This document shows positions 53,720 through 62,821 of a stretch of DNA of 64,000 bases, piece after piece. The notes beneath the pieces were generated by a model. It was not told the origin of the DNA. It worked only from the letters and a program-made list of their open reading frames with translations, and searched no databases. The stretch's first letter is position 1; every line of letters starts with the position of its first letter. The stretch covers positions 1-64,000 of the forward strand of contig JAJYUT010000005.1 in the NCBI GenBank assembly GCA_021792365.1. The letters are read 5' to 3'. Source of the DNA: Pseudomonadota bacterium. Its GTDB lineage: Bacteria > Pseudomonadota > Alphaproteobacteria > Dongiales > Dongiaceae. The translations under genes and the position numbers were made by a program.

Positions 53720-54373
53720 TCAACCGGTCGGCGGCTTGCCGGTATAGAGCGCCAATTGCGCAGCGAAAGCCCGCCTATAGGCGGGCCGCGCCTCGCCGCG
53801 GGCGACATAGGCGCTCAGGTTCGGATATCCGTCCAGAATGCCCGATGATCTCAGCCTGAGCAGCACCGACACCATCATCAGGTCGCCGGCGCTGAACGCA
53901 CCATCGAGCCAGTCGGCATCGCCCAGGCGAGCAGACAGCTGCTTCAGCCGGTTGCGCACGCGATCCTCGACCAGAGGCATGCGCTCCTTGCTCCAGGGCT
54001 TGTCGCCCTCAAGAAGCCTGGCATTTGCGAGCTCGAGGATCGGCGGCTCCACCGTGTTGAGCGCGGCAAACATCCACGTGATCCCACGCGCCCGGGCATT
54101 GGCACCATCCGGCAGCAGGCCCGCATGGCGCTCGGCGATATGGAGCACGATCGCGCCTGTCTCGAACAGCGCGAGATCGCCCTCCTCATAGGTCGGAATC
54201 TGGCCGAAAGGATGAAGCGCCAGATGCGCGGCTTCCTTCATCGCGCGGAACGAAACAAGCCGCACCGCGTAAGCTTGGCCCACTTCCTCAAGCGCCCAGC
54301 GGACGCGCGTGTCACGCGCCAGCCCCTTGCCTCCATCGGGTGACCGCTCAAAGGCGGTAATGGTGATGGTCAT
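53720..54373 (-). CDS. glutathione S-transferase family protein
   Basis: A 217-residue two-domain GST. The N-terminal thioredoxin-like domain has HPFGQIPTYEEGDLALFETGAI, with the cis-proline and the glutathione-binding E-T/S pair. The C-terminal helical domain contains LGDADWLDGAFSAGDLMMVSVLLRL with the N-capping aspartate. The substrate is unknown. It is divergent from the acyltransferase fusion across a 203-base gap that holds no other gene. Confidence 0.9.
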   Translation of the reverse strand: MTITITAFERSPDGGKGLARDTRVRWALEEVGQAYAVRLVSFRAMKEAAHLALHPFGQIPTYEEGDLALFETGAIVLHIAERHAGLLPDGANARARGITWMFAALNTVEPPILELANARLLEGDKPWSKERMPLVEDRVRNRLKQLSARLGDADWLDGAFSAGDLMMVSVLLRLRSSGILDGYPNLSAYVARGEARPAYRRAFAAQLALYTGKPPTG

Positions 54374-54576
54374 CGTGAGGCCTCCCGGCGAAAATGGTCC
54401 GCTCGTGTCCGGTTTGTCCGCATGGCAGACGTCGCAAAACCATACTCCATCTGGTCCGACGGGGGAGAGCCCCCCGCTAACGAAGCATTAAGCGGGCGAG
54501 CCGCACTCTCACCACGCATCTTGACAAGGCAGGCGCCGGGCCTTCGACTGGCCGTCCGGCCAGCGCGAGGGGAATC

Positions 54577-57500
54577 ATGTACGATCGCAGCTATTGGCGC
54601 CTGATCCGCGATCCGGGCTTCGCGTGGATGCTGGCGTCGCAATTTCTGGGCGCGCTCAACGACAACATCTATCGCTGGTCCATCACCTTCTTCGCCCTGG
54701 ACCTGGCGCGCCGGCCCGGCTCCGGGTGGGACGCCGACGTGCTGATCGCCGTCATCACCGCCACGTTGATGGCGCCGTTCCTGCTGTTTTCCAACTACGC
54801 CGGGCAGCTGGCGGATCGCTTCTCCAAGCGCTCCGTCCTGATCGCCGTCAAGAGCCTGGAGATCGTCGCGATGGCGGCGGCACTCGGCGCGTTCTTCCTC
54901 GGCGACATAACGGCGATGATCGTCGTGCTGTTCTTCATGGGCACGCAATCGGCGCTCTACAGCCCGGCCAAATACGGGAGCCTGCCGGAGCTGCTGCCGG
55001 ATCGCGACCTGTCGCGCGGCAACGCGCTGGTCGAGATGAGCACGTTCCTCGCCATCATCCTGGGCGGCGTGCTGGGTGGCACCATCTACGAAGCCTTCCA
55101 CGACAACCTGCCGATGATCGGCGTGATCGCCATTGGCATCGCGATCGCCGGCACGCTCTGCGCCTTTGGCATCGGCCGCACGCCGCCGGGCCGCGGCGCC
55201 AAACGCTTCACCTGGAACCCGGTAGGCGACGTCTCGATCGGCATGCGGGAGCTCTATGCCGATCGCCGGCTCTGGCTGACGGTCCTCGGCCTGAGCTATT
55301 TCTGGTTCGTCGGCGCGCTGGTGCAGCAGCTCATCCCCCTGTTCGGCGACGAGGTGCTGAAGACCGAGCCGACCCAGACGCAATTGCTGGGCGCGGTCAT
55401 CGCCATCGGCATCGCCATCGGCAGCCTGGCGGCGGGGCGCCTCTCCGGCCACAAGGTCGAGCTGGGCCTGGTGCCGATCGGCGCGGTGGGCATGGGCATC
55501 GGCGCCTTCGTGCTGGCGGGCGTTGACCAGAGCTACGCGGCGGCGGCCATCTGCCTCGCGGTCCTCGGCTTCTTCGGCGGCATGTACAGCGTACCGCTCA
55601 ACGCCATGCTGCAGCAGAAGGCGGACGAGGCCAAGCGCGGCCGCTTCATCGCCGCCAACAACGTGATGAACACCTTCGGCATCATGCTGGCTTCGGGGTT
55701 CCTGGCGGTGAGCGGCGGCTGGCTCGATCTCTCGCCCAGCGTGAACATCGCGCTCGCCGGCGTGACGGCGCTCGCAGTCATCGCCTATCTGCTGATCCTG
55801 CTGCCGGATTTCCTGATCCGCTTCTGCTTGTGGATCTTGACCCACAGCATCTACCGCATCCGCATCGTCGGGCCGGAGAACGTGCCGCTGAACGGGCCGG
55901 CGCTGCTGGTCGCCAACCATCTCTCCTTCATCGACGGGCTGCTGGTCGGCGCCTGCGTGCAGCGTTTCGTGCGCTTCATGGTCTATGCGCCGTTCTTCGA
56001 CATCCCATTGCTGGGCAGGCTGTTCAAGCTGATGCGCGCCATCCCGACGGGCGGTGGTGGCGGGCGCGGGGCGGTCGGCGCGATCCGCCGCGCGCGCGAG
56101 GAACTGGCCGCCGGCCACGTGGTCTGCATCTTCGCCGAGGGCGCGATCAGCCGCACCGGCAACATGCTGCCCTTCAAGCGCGGCTTCGAGAAGATCACGG
56201 AAGGGCTCGACGTGCCGGTCATCCCGGTGCATCTCGACCAGGTCTGGGGCAGCATCTTCAGCTTCAAGGAAGGCCGGTTCTTCTGGAAGTGGCCGAGCCG
56301 GTTCTTCTATCCCGTGACCATCACCTTCGGCAAAAAGCTGCCGGCGACCGCGCGGGCTTGGGACGTGCGGCAGAAGCTGCTGGAGATGGGCGGCGATGCC
56401 TTCCATCACCGGCGCAAGAAGGCCGACCTCGTGCATCGGCGCTTCGTCGCGCAGGCCAAACGCTCCTGGCGCCGCTTCGCCATGACGGATTCGCTCGGGC
56501 AGAGCGTGACCTTCGGGCAGGCGCTGACCGGCGCCTTTCTGCTGGCGCGCAGGCTTGACCAGACGTTGCCGGAGAATCGGCATGTGGGCGTGCTGCTGCC
56601 GGCCTCGGTCGGCGGGGCCCTGGTCAACATGGCGCTGCTGCTCGGCGGCAAGGTGCCGGTCAACCTCAACTTCACCATCGGGCCGGAGGCGATGCAGGCG
56701 GCGATCGACAAGGCCGGCATCACGCGCATCATCGCGGCCCGGCCGTTCCTCGCGAAGGCGAAATTGGACGAGCGCCCGGGCATGGTGTTTGTCGAGGACC
56801 TGATGAAGAGAATCGGCAAAGCCGAGCGCGTGTTCTACTACCTCGCGCTCCGGCTGATGCCGGCGCCTTGGATCGAGCGGATGGCCGGCGGCGGCAACAG
56901 CACGCCGGACGATCTCTGCACCATCATGTTTTCCTCGGGCTCGACCGGCACGCCCAAGGGCGTGATGCTCTCGCATCACAACATCATGTCGAACCTGGAG
57001 GCGATCGCGCAGATCCTGTGGATCCAGCCGGACGACCGCATGATGGGCGTGCTGCCCTTCTTCCATTCCTTCGGATTCACCGGGACCTTGTGCGTGCCGC
57101 TGGTCTGCGGCATCGGCGCCATCTATCACCCCAACCCGCTGGACGCGAAGACCATCGGCAAGCTGGCGCGCGAGAACAAGGCGACCATCCTCATCTCCAC
57201 GCCGACCTTCTGCCAGGCGTATCACCGCACCTGCGGGCCGGAGGATTTCAAGACGTTGCGCCACGTCGTGGTCGGCGCCGAGCGGTTGCGTCCGGACTTC
57301 GCCACGCAGTTCAAGGAGAAGTTCGGGCTCGAGATGCTGGAGGGATACGGCTGCACGGAAATGGGGCCAGTGGTTTCGGTCAACGTACCCAATGTCGTGC
57401 AGGGCGGCGAAAAGCAGGTCGGGCACAAGCCCGGCACCGTCGGCCACCCGCTGCCGGGCGTGGCGGCGAAGGTCGTCGATCCGGACACCGGGCATGACCT

Positions 57501-57984
57501 GACGGAAGGGCAGGAGGGCCTGCTGCTGCTCAAAGGGCCGGGGCGCATGGTCGGCTATCTTGCCGACGACAATGCGACTGCGGCGGCGCTGCGCGACGGC
57601 TGGTACGTCACTGGCGACATCGCGATCGTGGACGAGGACGGGTTCATCCGCATCACCGACCGACTGTCGCGCTTCTCCAAGATCGGCGGCGAGATGGTGC
57701 CGCACCTCAAGATCGAGGAGGCGATGCTGCGCATCCCGGGCGTCGAGGCGGCCTGCGTCACGGCCGTGCCCGATCTGCAGCGCGGCGAGCGGCTGGTCGG
57801 CTTCTACGTCGCGAACGCGCCGCTGGAACCGCAACTGGTCTGGCAGGCCCTGAGCGAGTCCGATCTGCCGAAGCTCTGGATACCCAAGGCGTCGGATCTG
57901 AGGCGGATCGAAGCCCTGCCGGTGCTCGGCACCGGCAAGATCGACCTACGGGCGGTCAAGGCGCTTGCGGCCGCGGCGGAATAG
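54577..57984 (+). CDS. aas: LplT-Aas fusion: lysophospholipid flippase plus acyl-ACP--phospholipid acyltransferase/synthetase
   Basis: A 1135-residue three-part enzyme. Residues about 1-410 are an MFS transporter like LplT (FLGALNDNIYRWSITFF). Residues about 430-640 are a PlsC-type acyltransferase with the HXXXXD motif NHLSFIDG and the FAEGAISRTG glycerol-phosphate block. Residues about 660-1130 are an acyl-ACP synthetase, with the AMP-binding loop MFSSGSTGTPKG and YGCTEMGP. It would bring lysophosphatidylethanolamine inward and re-acylate it. In E. coli the flippase and Aas are separate adjacent genes. GAGGGG precedes the ATG. Its last 39 bases overlap the AbrB-like gene. Confidence 0.93.
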   Translation: MYDRSYWRLIRDPGFAWMLASQFLGALNDNIYRWSITFFALDLARRPGSGWDADVLIAVITATLMAPFLLFSNYAGQLADRFSKRSVLIAVKSLEIVAMAAALGAFFLGDITAMIVVLFFMGTQSALYSPAKYGSLPELLPDRDLSRGNALVEMSTFLAIILGGVLGGTIYEAFHDNLPMIGVIAIGIAIAGTLCAFGIGRTPPGRGAKRFTWNPVGDVSIGMRELYADRRLWLTVLGLSYFWFVGALVQQLIPLFGDEVLKTEPTQTQLLGAVIAIGIAIGSLAAGRLSGHKVELGLVPIGAVGMGIGAFVLAGVDQSYAAAAICLAVLGFFGGMYSVPLNAMLQQKADEAKRGRFIAANNVMNTFGIMLASGFLAVSGGWLDLSPSVNIALAGVTALAVIAYLLILLPDFLIRFCLWILTHSIYRIRIVGPENVPLNGPALLVANHLSFIDGLLVGACVQRFVRFMVYAPFFDIPLLGRLFKLMRAIPTGGGGGRGAVGAIRRAREELAAGHVVCIFAEGAISRTGNMLPFKRGFEKITEGLDVPVIPVHLDQVWGSIFSFKEGRFFWKWPSRFFYPVTITFGKKLPATARAWDVRQKLLEMGGDAFHHRRKKADLVHRRFVAQAKRSWRRFAMTDSLGQSVTFGQALTGAFLLARRLDQTLPENRHVGVLLPASVGGALVNMALLLGGKVPVNLNFTIGPEAMQAAIDKAGITRIIAARPFLAKAKLDERPGMVFVEDLMKRIGKAERVFYYLALRLMPAPWIERMAGGGNSTPDDLCTIMFSSGSTGTPKGVMLSHHNIMSNLEAIAQILWIQPDDRMMGVLPFFHSFGFTGTLCVPLVCGIGAIYHPNPLDAKTIGKLARENKATILISTPTFCQAYHRTCGPEDFKTLRHVVVGAERLRPDFATQFKEKFGLEMLEGYGCTEMGPVVSVNVPNVVQGGEKQVGHKPGTVGHPLPGVAAKVVDPDTGHDLTEGQEGLLLLKGPGRMVGYLADDNATAAALRDGWYVTGDIAIVDEDGFIRITDRLSRFSKIGGEMVPHLKIEEAMLRIPGVEAACVTAVPDLQRGERLVGFYVANAPLEPQLVWQALSESDLPKLWIPKASDLRRIEALPVLGTGKIDLRAVKALAAAAE

Positions 57985-59004
57985 CCGGAAGACCAAGGGG
58001 GCGGCGAGCACGATGATGAAGATGCGCACGACGTGGTGGCTGGAGACATAGGCCGCATCCACGTCGAGCGACAGGGCGATGAGGCTCATTTCCGCGAGTC
58101 CGCCGGGTGCGAAGGCGAGCAGGGCGGCGGAGAAGGGGATGCCGAGCGTCACCTGCACCGCCTCTCCGAACAGCGCGGCAAGGATGAGCAGGATGACGGT
58201 GGCGACCACCGCGAGCAGCAGCGCGTGCCCGACCACCCGCGGCGCGACGCCGTCGAAGCGGGAGCCGACCATGGCGCCGACGACCACCTGCGCCGCCGCC
58301 ACAAGCCAGATCGGCGGCCGCGAGTGGGTGATGCCGATCGCGTGCACGATCGCGCTCAGCATCATCGGCCCCACCAGCGCGTAGGCGGGAATGCGCAGCG
58401 TCCTCGCCACCAGCAGGCCAACGACACCGCAGCCGGTCAGCAGCATCCAGTCGAGCCAGTTCATCGCGTTATCCGGCGTGGCGCCGGGATCGGTGGGCGC
58501 GTAATCGCCAAACCAGCGGTAACCGAACGAGAGCACGAAGATCGCGATCAGGATGCGCGTCGCATGGCTCATCGAGATCCGCCGCTCATCGCCGCCCATG
58601 GCTCCCCCGGCCAGGATCATCTCGTTCAGGCCGCCGGGCGCGGCGGAGAAGTAGGCGGTGACCATGTCGTAGCGCGCCAGCCGCCGATAGTACCACCACA
58701 CCACGACCGTGGCGACGACAACATAGAGGCCGAGCCAGGCGAAGCTGCCGAGCCAGATGACGAGGCCCTGCAGCACGTCCGGCGTGAAGGCGCTGCCCAG
58801 CATGACGCCGAGGATCGCGATGAAGACGAGGCGCAGCCGCGGCATCAGTGCCACGCGCACGCCGGAGATCGCCGCGATCGTGGTCGTTGCCATCGCCCCC
58901 AGCATCCAGGGCAGCGGCAGGTCGAGAAAATAGAACAGTGCGCCGCCGGGAATGCCGATCGCGAGCGTCGTCAGCTTGGCGCGGGTCAGGGATGGGGCGG
59001 GCAT
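57946..59004 (-). CDS. AbrB family membrane protein (ammonia monooxygenase-associated type)
   Basis: A 352-residue polytopic protein with about ten helices in two related halves. Each has the family motif: LPWMLGAMATTTIAAI with PGGLNEMILAG, then ALVGPMMLSAIVHAIG with PGGLAEMSLIAL. Despite the name AbrB, the function is not established; a role as a regulator or transporter is only suggested. I chose ATG 59004; there are longer in-frame starts without a ribosome site. It overlaps the convergent aas gene by 39 bases. Confidence 0.85.
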   Translation of the reverse strand: MPAPSLTRAKLTTLAIGIPGGALFYFLDLPLPWMLGAMATTTIAAISGVRVALMPRLRLVFIAILGVMLGSAFTPDVLQGLVIWLGSFAWLGLYVVVATVVVWWYYRRLARYDMVTAYFSAAPGGLNEMILAGGAMGGDERRISMSHATRILIAIFVLSFGYRWFGDYAPTDPGATPDNAMNWLDWMLLTGCGVVGLLVARTLRIPAYALVGPMMLSAIVHAIGITHSRPPIWLVAAAQVVVGAMVGSRFDGVAPRVVGHALLLAVVATVILLILAALFGEAVQVTLGIPFSAALLAFAPGGLAEMSLIALSLDVDAAYVSSHHVVRIFIIVLAAPLVFRLFRRGRKRLDRP

Positions 59005-59083
59005 GATGACTGGCGGAGACTTGAAACATCGAACTCGAACCCGCTCCCGCAAGCTGGGGGAGGGGGCATACCCAGTGACGACG

Positions 59084-60244
59084 TCACGCCTTCAGCCGCG
59101 CCAAAAGGCGGTCCATGAAGCTTTCGCACAGGGCGAGTTGCGACAGCGCGACGAACTCGTTGGGCTTGTGCGCCTGGTCGATGCTGCCGGGGCCGCAGAC
59201 GATGGCGGGAATGCCGGCTTCCTGGATCAGGCCCGCTTCGGTGCCGAACGCGACCTTCACCGTTGCGTTGGCCTGGGCGAGCGCCTTGGCGAGCACGGCG
59301 ATCTCCGCGTCTTCCGCCGTATTGAGACCGGGGAAAGCGGAGATCTCTTCCCACGAGAAGCCCGAATCCGGCGTGACGGCGTTCATCTCCGGCAGCAGCT
59401 TGGCTTCGGCGAAGGCGCGCACCTCGCCATAGAGCTTTTCCGGATCGATGCCGGGCAGGTAGCGGAACTCAAAATCGAAGCGGCAATCCTTCGGCACGAT
59501 GTTGAGCGCCGTTCCGCCATGGACGATGCCGGTATGCACCGTCGTCCAAGGTATATCGTAGTCGTGATCGAAGGGACCTTCCGCCGCGAAGCGCCGGGCC
59601 ATCGCCTTGAGATAGGCGATGATCTCCGCGGCGTATTCGATGGCATTGACGCCCTTCGGCGCCAGTGAGGAATGGCATTCATGGCCGTGCACGTGGCAGC
59701 GCAGGCTCTTCTTGCCCTTGTGCGCCGTGGTGACGCGCATCTCGGTCGGCTCGCCGATGATGCAGCCCTTGGGCTTGACCGGCATGTGCTTCAGCTTTTC
59801 CAGCGCGCCGCGAACGCCGAGGCAGCCAACCTCCTCGTCATAGGACAGCAGCAGATGGACCGGAGTCCTGAGATCGCCGCGGGCGAAGGCTTCGACCCAG
59901 GTCAGCGCGACCGCGACGAAGCCCTTCATGTCGCAGGTGCCGCGGCCGTGCAGCAGCCCATCCTTCTCGGTCAGCGCCCAGGGATCGCTCGACCAGTCCT
60001 GGCCGTCGATGGGCACCACGTCGGTATGGCCGGAGAGGCAGATGCCCGGCAGGTCCTTGGGACCGATGGTGGCGTAGAGATTGGCCTTCTTGCCGGTATC
60101 GTCCGGGACCAGTTCGCTGGCGATGCCGAAGCGGTCGAGGTGGTCGCGCACGAAATCGATGAGGGCGAGATTCGAGTTCCGGCTGGTCGTGTCCATGGAA
60201 ACCAGACGGCGCAGCATCTCCGTGCTGCGCGGATAATCAGCCAC
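59084..60244 (-). CDS. argE: acetylornithine deacetylase
   Basis: A 386-residue M20 metallohydrolase that removes acetyl from N-acetylornithine in arginine synthesis. Motifs: SGHTDVVP (metal histidine/aspartate), GRGTCDMKGF (bridging aspartate), SYDEEVGCLG (catalytic and metal glutamates), and HECHSSLA in the lid domain. Length is typical. It is divergent from the N-formylglutamate amidohydrolase gene. Confidence 0.95.
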   Translation of the reverse strand: MADYPRSTEMLRRLVSMDTTSRNSNLALIDFVRDHLDRFGIASELVPDDTGKKANLYATIGPKDLPGICLSGHTDVVPIDGQDWSSDPWALTEKDGLLHGRGTCDMKGFVAVALTWVEAFARGDLRTPVHLLLSYDEEVGCLGVRGALEKLKHMPVKPKGCIIGEPTEMRVTTAHKGKKSLRCHVHGHECHSSLAPKGVNAIEYAAEIIAYLKAMARRFAAEGPFDHDYDIPWTTVHTGIVHGGTALNIVPKDCRFDFEFRYLPGIDPEKLYGEVRAFAEAKLLPEMNAVTPDSGFSWEEISAFPGLNTAEDAEIAVLAKALAQANATVKVAFGTEAGLIQEAGIPAIVCGPGSIDQAHKPNEFVALSQLALCESFMDRLLARLKA

Positions 60245-60321
60245 GATCCGCTTCCTGTTGACGTGAGAGGCGATCCGGGAACAATAGCGCCTGACCTGAC
60301 AATGACAAGCCGAACCAAGCG

Positions 60322-61227
60322 ATGCCGCCGCTGGCCGATCTGGAGTGCCCCGATCTGACTTGCAACAATCTGGACCGGCATGTGCCGGGCGTCCTGCTGA
60401 GCCGCGGGCCGACCGGTCCCGCTCTGCCGCTGGTGTTCGATTCGCCCCACAGCGGACGTGACTATCCCGAGGATTTCGGCCACGCCGTTCCGGTCGCGCT
60501 GCTCCGACGCGCCGAGGATGCCTTCGTGGACGAGCTGGTCGAGACCGCGCCCAGCCACGGCGCCGCTGTGCTCACAGCATTGTTCCCGCGCGCCTATGTC
60601 GATCCCAACCGGCACGAGCATGAGATCGATCCGGTCATGCTGGGCGAGCCCTGGCCGCACCCGATCGTCGCGAGCGAGAAGGTGGAGATGGGGCTCGGGC
60701 TGGTGCGACGCCTGATCAAGGGCAATGTCGACGTCTATGACCGGCCGCTGACGGTGGCCGAGATCCTGGCCCGCATCGAGGGCTTCCATCGGCCCTATGT
60801 CGCGCAGCTCGCGCGGCTGCTCGACAACGCGCATGAAACGCATGGCGCGGCTTGGCACGTGAATTGTCATTCCATGCGCTCGGCGGGGCGCCAGCGCGGG
60901 CGGAGCATCCCGCGCGCCGACATCGTGCTGGGGGACCGCGACGGGGCAAGCTGCGATGCGGATTTCACCGCGTTCGTCACGGAGGTGGCGCGCGGTCTCG
61001 GCTATCGCGTCGCCCTCAACGACCCGTTCAAGGGCGCGGAGCTGGTGACGCGCTTCGGCCGGCCGCAGGACTCCCGGCACTCCCTGCAGATCGAGATCAA
61101 TCGCGCGCTTTACATGGACGAGGACCGGATCGAGAAGCGCGCGGACTTCGCCGCGTTCAAGCAGGACATGGACCGATTGATCGCGGCCACCTCAGACTAC
61201 GTCCGCGATCGGATCCGACAAGCGTAG
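60322..61227 (+). CDS. N-formylglutamate amidohydrolase family protein
   Basis: A 301-residue amidohydrolase with LVFDSPHSGRDYP (metal histidine), FPRAYVDPNRHEHEIDP and WHVNCHSMRSAG, characteristic of HutG-type FGase. HutG releases glutamate and formate at the end of one histidine degradation route. No other hut genes are present in the window, so a general N-formyl or related amidase role remains possible. It is 13 bases from the convergent NAD kinase stop. Confidence 0.9.
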   Translation: MPPLADLECPDLTCNNLDRHVPGVLLSRGPTGPALPLVFDSPHSGRDYPEDFGHAVPVALLRRAEDAFVDELVETAPSHGAAVLTALFPRAYVDPNRHEHEIDPVMLGEPWPHPIVASEKVEMGLGLVRRLIKGNVDVYDRPLTVAEILARIEGFHRPYVAQLARLLDNAHETHGAAWHVNCHSMRSAGRQRGRSIPRADIVLGDRDGASCDADFTAFVTEVARGLGYRVALNDPFKGAELVTRFGRPQDSRHSLQIEINRALYMDEDRIEKRADFAAFKQDMDRLIAATSDYVRDRIRQA

Positions 61228-61240
61228 GGCCGGCGGATTT

Positions 61241-62008
61241 CTAGACCTGGAACTGCTCCCGCAGGATGCGCTCTTCGAGGTGATGCTCCGGGTCAAACAG
61301 CAGGGTCAGGCCGACGCTGCCATCTTCGGTGACCGTGACATCACGCACATCGCGGATCTCGCGGAAATCGGCGGTGGCGCTGACCGGGCGCTTCTCGCGG
61401 TCGCGGATCGCGAAGCGCACCTCCGCGCGATGCGGCAGGATCGCGCCGCGCCAGCGCCGCGGCCGGAAGGCGCTGATCGGTGTCAGGGCGAGGACACCGG
61501 CGCCGAGCGGCAGGATCGGCCCGTGGGCGGAGAGGTTGTAGGCCGTGCTGCCGGCCGGCGTCGCCATGATGATGCCGTCGCAGATCAGCTCCGGCAAGCG
61601 CTGGACGCCGTCGATATGGATCGCGATCTTCGCTGCCTGTGCCGTCTGGCGCAGCAGCGACACCTCGTTGAAGGCGAGGGCGCGCTCCTCGCGGCCATTG
61701 CGGTCCTTGGCGCGCATCAGCAACGGATGGATGGTGCTGCGCTTCGCCTGGCTCAGGCGGCGCGGCAAATCGTCCGGCTCGAAGCGGTTCATCAGGAAGC
61801 CTACGGTGCCGCAATGCATGCCGAAGATCGGCTTGGGCTCGCTGATGACGCGGTGCATGACCCGCAACATGGTGCCGTCGCCGCCGAGCACGACCAGGAT
61901 GTCCGCACTCTGCCAGTCGCGTGCGCCGTAGCGCGCGGTCAACGCGGCCTCGGCCTCCTTGGCTTCGGCGCTGTCGGCGGCGATGAAGGCGAGCTTGGGC
62001 GCGGACAA
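61241..62008 (-). CDS. nadK: NAD kinase
   Basis: A 255-residue ATP-NAD kinase producing NADP+. It has LVVLGGDGTMLRVMH (GGDGT motif, about 38-52), FNEVSLLR and TPAGSTAYNLSAHGPIL (glycine-rich, binding substrates). Length is normal for the short alphaproteobacterial form. The ATG at 62008 is preceded by AGGGAG. It is divergent from the secreted-protein gene at 62090. Confidence 0.95.
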   Translation of the reverse strand: MSAPKLAFIAADSAEAKEAEAALTARYGARDWQSADILVVLGGDGTMLRVMHRVISEPKPIFGMHCGTVGFLMNRFEPDDLPRRLSQAKRSTIHPLLMRAKDRNGREERALAFNEVSLLRQTAQAAKIAIHIDGVQRLPELICDGIIMATPAGSTAYNLSAHGPILPLGAGVLALTPISAFRPRRWRGAILPHRAEVRFAIRDREKRPVSATADFREIRDVRDVTVTEDGSVGLTLLFDPEHHLEERILREQFQV

Positions 62009-62089
62009 AGGGCGGACTCCCTAACGGCGAGGGGCGGAGTATACTGACCCCTCCCGCGCCCGGAAAGCGCGGCGTTGCAGGGGGATGGG

Positions 62090-62656
62090 ATGAGCTCAAG
62101 TCTGCGCAGCTTTGCCTTGGTCGGCGCCGTTCTGGCCGGCGCCTCTTTCGTCACGGCGATTGCCGGCGCCCAGGAGGAGGGCGGCGGCAATGCCACCGCG
62201 CAGCCGACCGCCATGACACCGCAAAACCAGATCGAGGCCGACGAGGGCGATCATCACGAAGGGTACTATTACCCGAAGCCCGGCAGCTTCGAGCACTACC
62301 CGGCGCGGGTCTACACCCTGCCGGACAGCGACCGCGTGCGGCGGCAGGCCTTCGTGATCGGCCTCACCAAGCAATTGGTGGGCGCGCAATACGCGCCCAC
62401 CTACGCGGTCTTTGCCAAGGGCGCCGGCTCCGACAAGCTGATCATCGTCGCGCTCGGCGAGGGGCAGCTCAACACGATCTACCGCGCGCGGGCGCTGCTC
62501 GCGACCTTCACCTCGGTGGCGCGCTCGACCTCGTTCTTCCAGCAGAACACGCAGCCGGATGAGTCAACCTTCCTCGATCTGCTGAAGCTGCTTGGATTCA
62601 AGCAGGTGACCATCAGCGACGGCCGCGCCTTCGCGCATCAGGTCATCATCGATTGA
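62090..62656 (+). CDS. secreted protein of unknown function
   Basis: A 188-residue protein with a signal peptide (FALVGAVLAGASFVTAIAGA). It has a tyrosine/histidine-rich start to the mature part (DHHEGYYYPKPGSFEHY) and a folded C-terminal domain (QAFVIGLTKQLVGAQYAPTYAVF; LLGFKQVTISDGRAFAHQVII). No family is recognised. It likely acts in the periplasm or outer membrane. ATG 62090 is preceded by AGGGGGATGG. It ends facing the palindromic repeat at 62681. Confidence 0.7.
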   Translation: MSSSLRSFALVGAVLAGASFVTAIAGAQEEGGGNATAQPTAMTPQNQIEADEGDHHEGYYYPKPGSFEHYPARVYTLPDSDRVRRQAFVIGLTKQLVGAQYAPTYAVFAKGAGSDKLIIVALGEGQLNTIYRARALLATFTSVARSTSFFQQNTQPDESTFLDLLKLLGFKQVTISDGRAFAHQVIID

Positions 62657-62680
62657 GACGCCGCGGACAGCGGCTCTCTC

Positions 62681-62790
62681 CTTCCGTCATGGTCGTGCTC
62701 GGCACGACCATCCACGAGTTTGCCTGACGTGTTTCGGTCTCGCTCGGAGAAACTCGTGGATGGTCGGACCAAGCCCGACCATGACGAAGG
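62681..62790. repeat. long palindromic repeat element, cloverleaf-capable (copy 3)
   Basis: Outer arms CGTCAT (62685-62690) and ATGACG (62781-62786) pair. Central arms ATCCACGAGTTT (62710-62721) and AAACTCGTGGAT (62750-62761) enclose a 28-base spacer with GTTTCGGTCTC. The left side arm GGTCGTGC-TCG-GCACGACC and right arm GGTCGG-ACCAAGC-CCGACC are each self-complementary. It lies between the convergent secreted-protein gene and moaA. Confidence 0.9.
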
Positions 62791-62821
62791 AGAGTGTGGA
62801 AACGGAAAGCCGGTTGCGTGC

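Noticed and set aside
54370-57834. An uninterrupted 1154-codon frame antisense to the LplT-Aas gene
   Set aside because: It is dominated by histidine, arginine, aspartate and glutamine runs and has no domain; it is a by-product of high GC third positions on the other strand, where the sense product has three recognisable domains.
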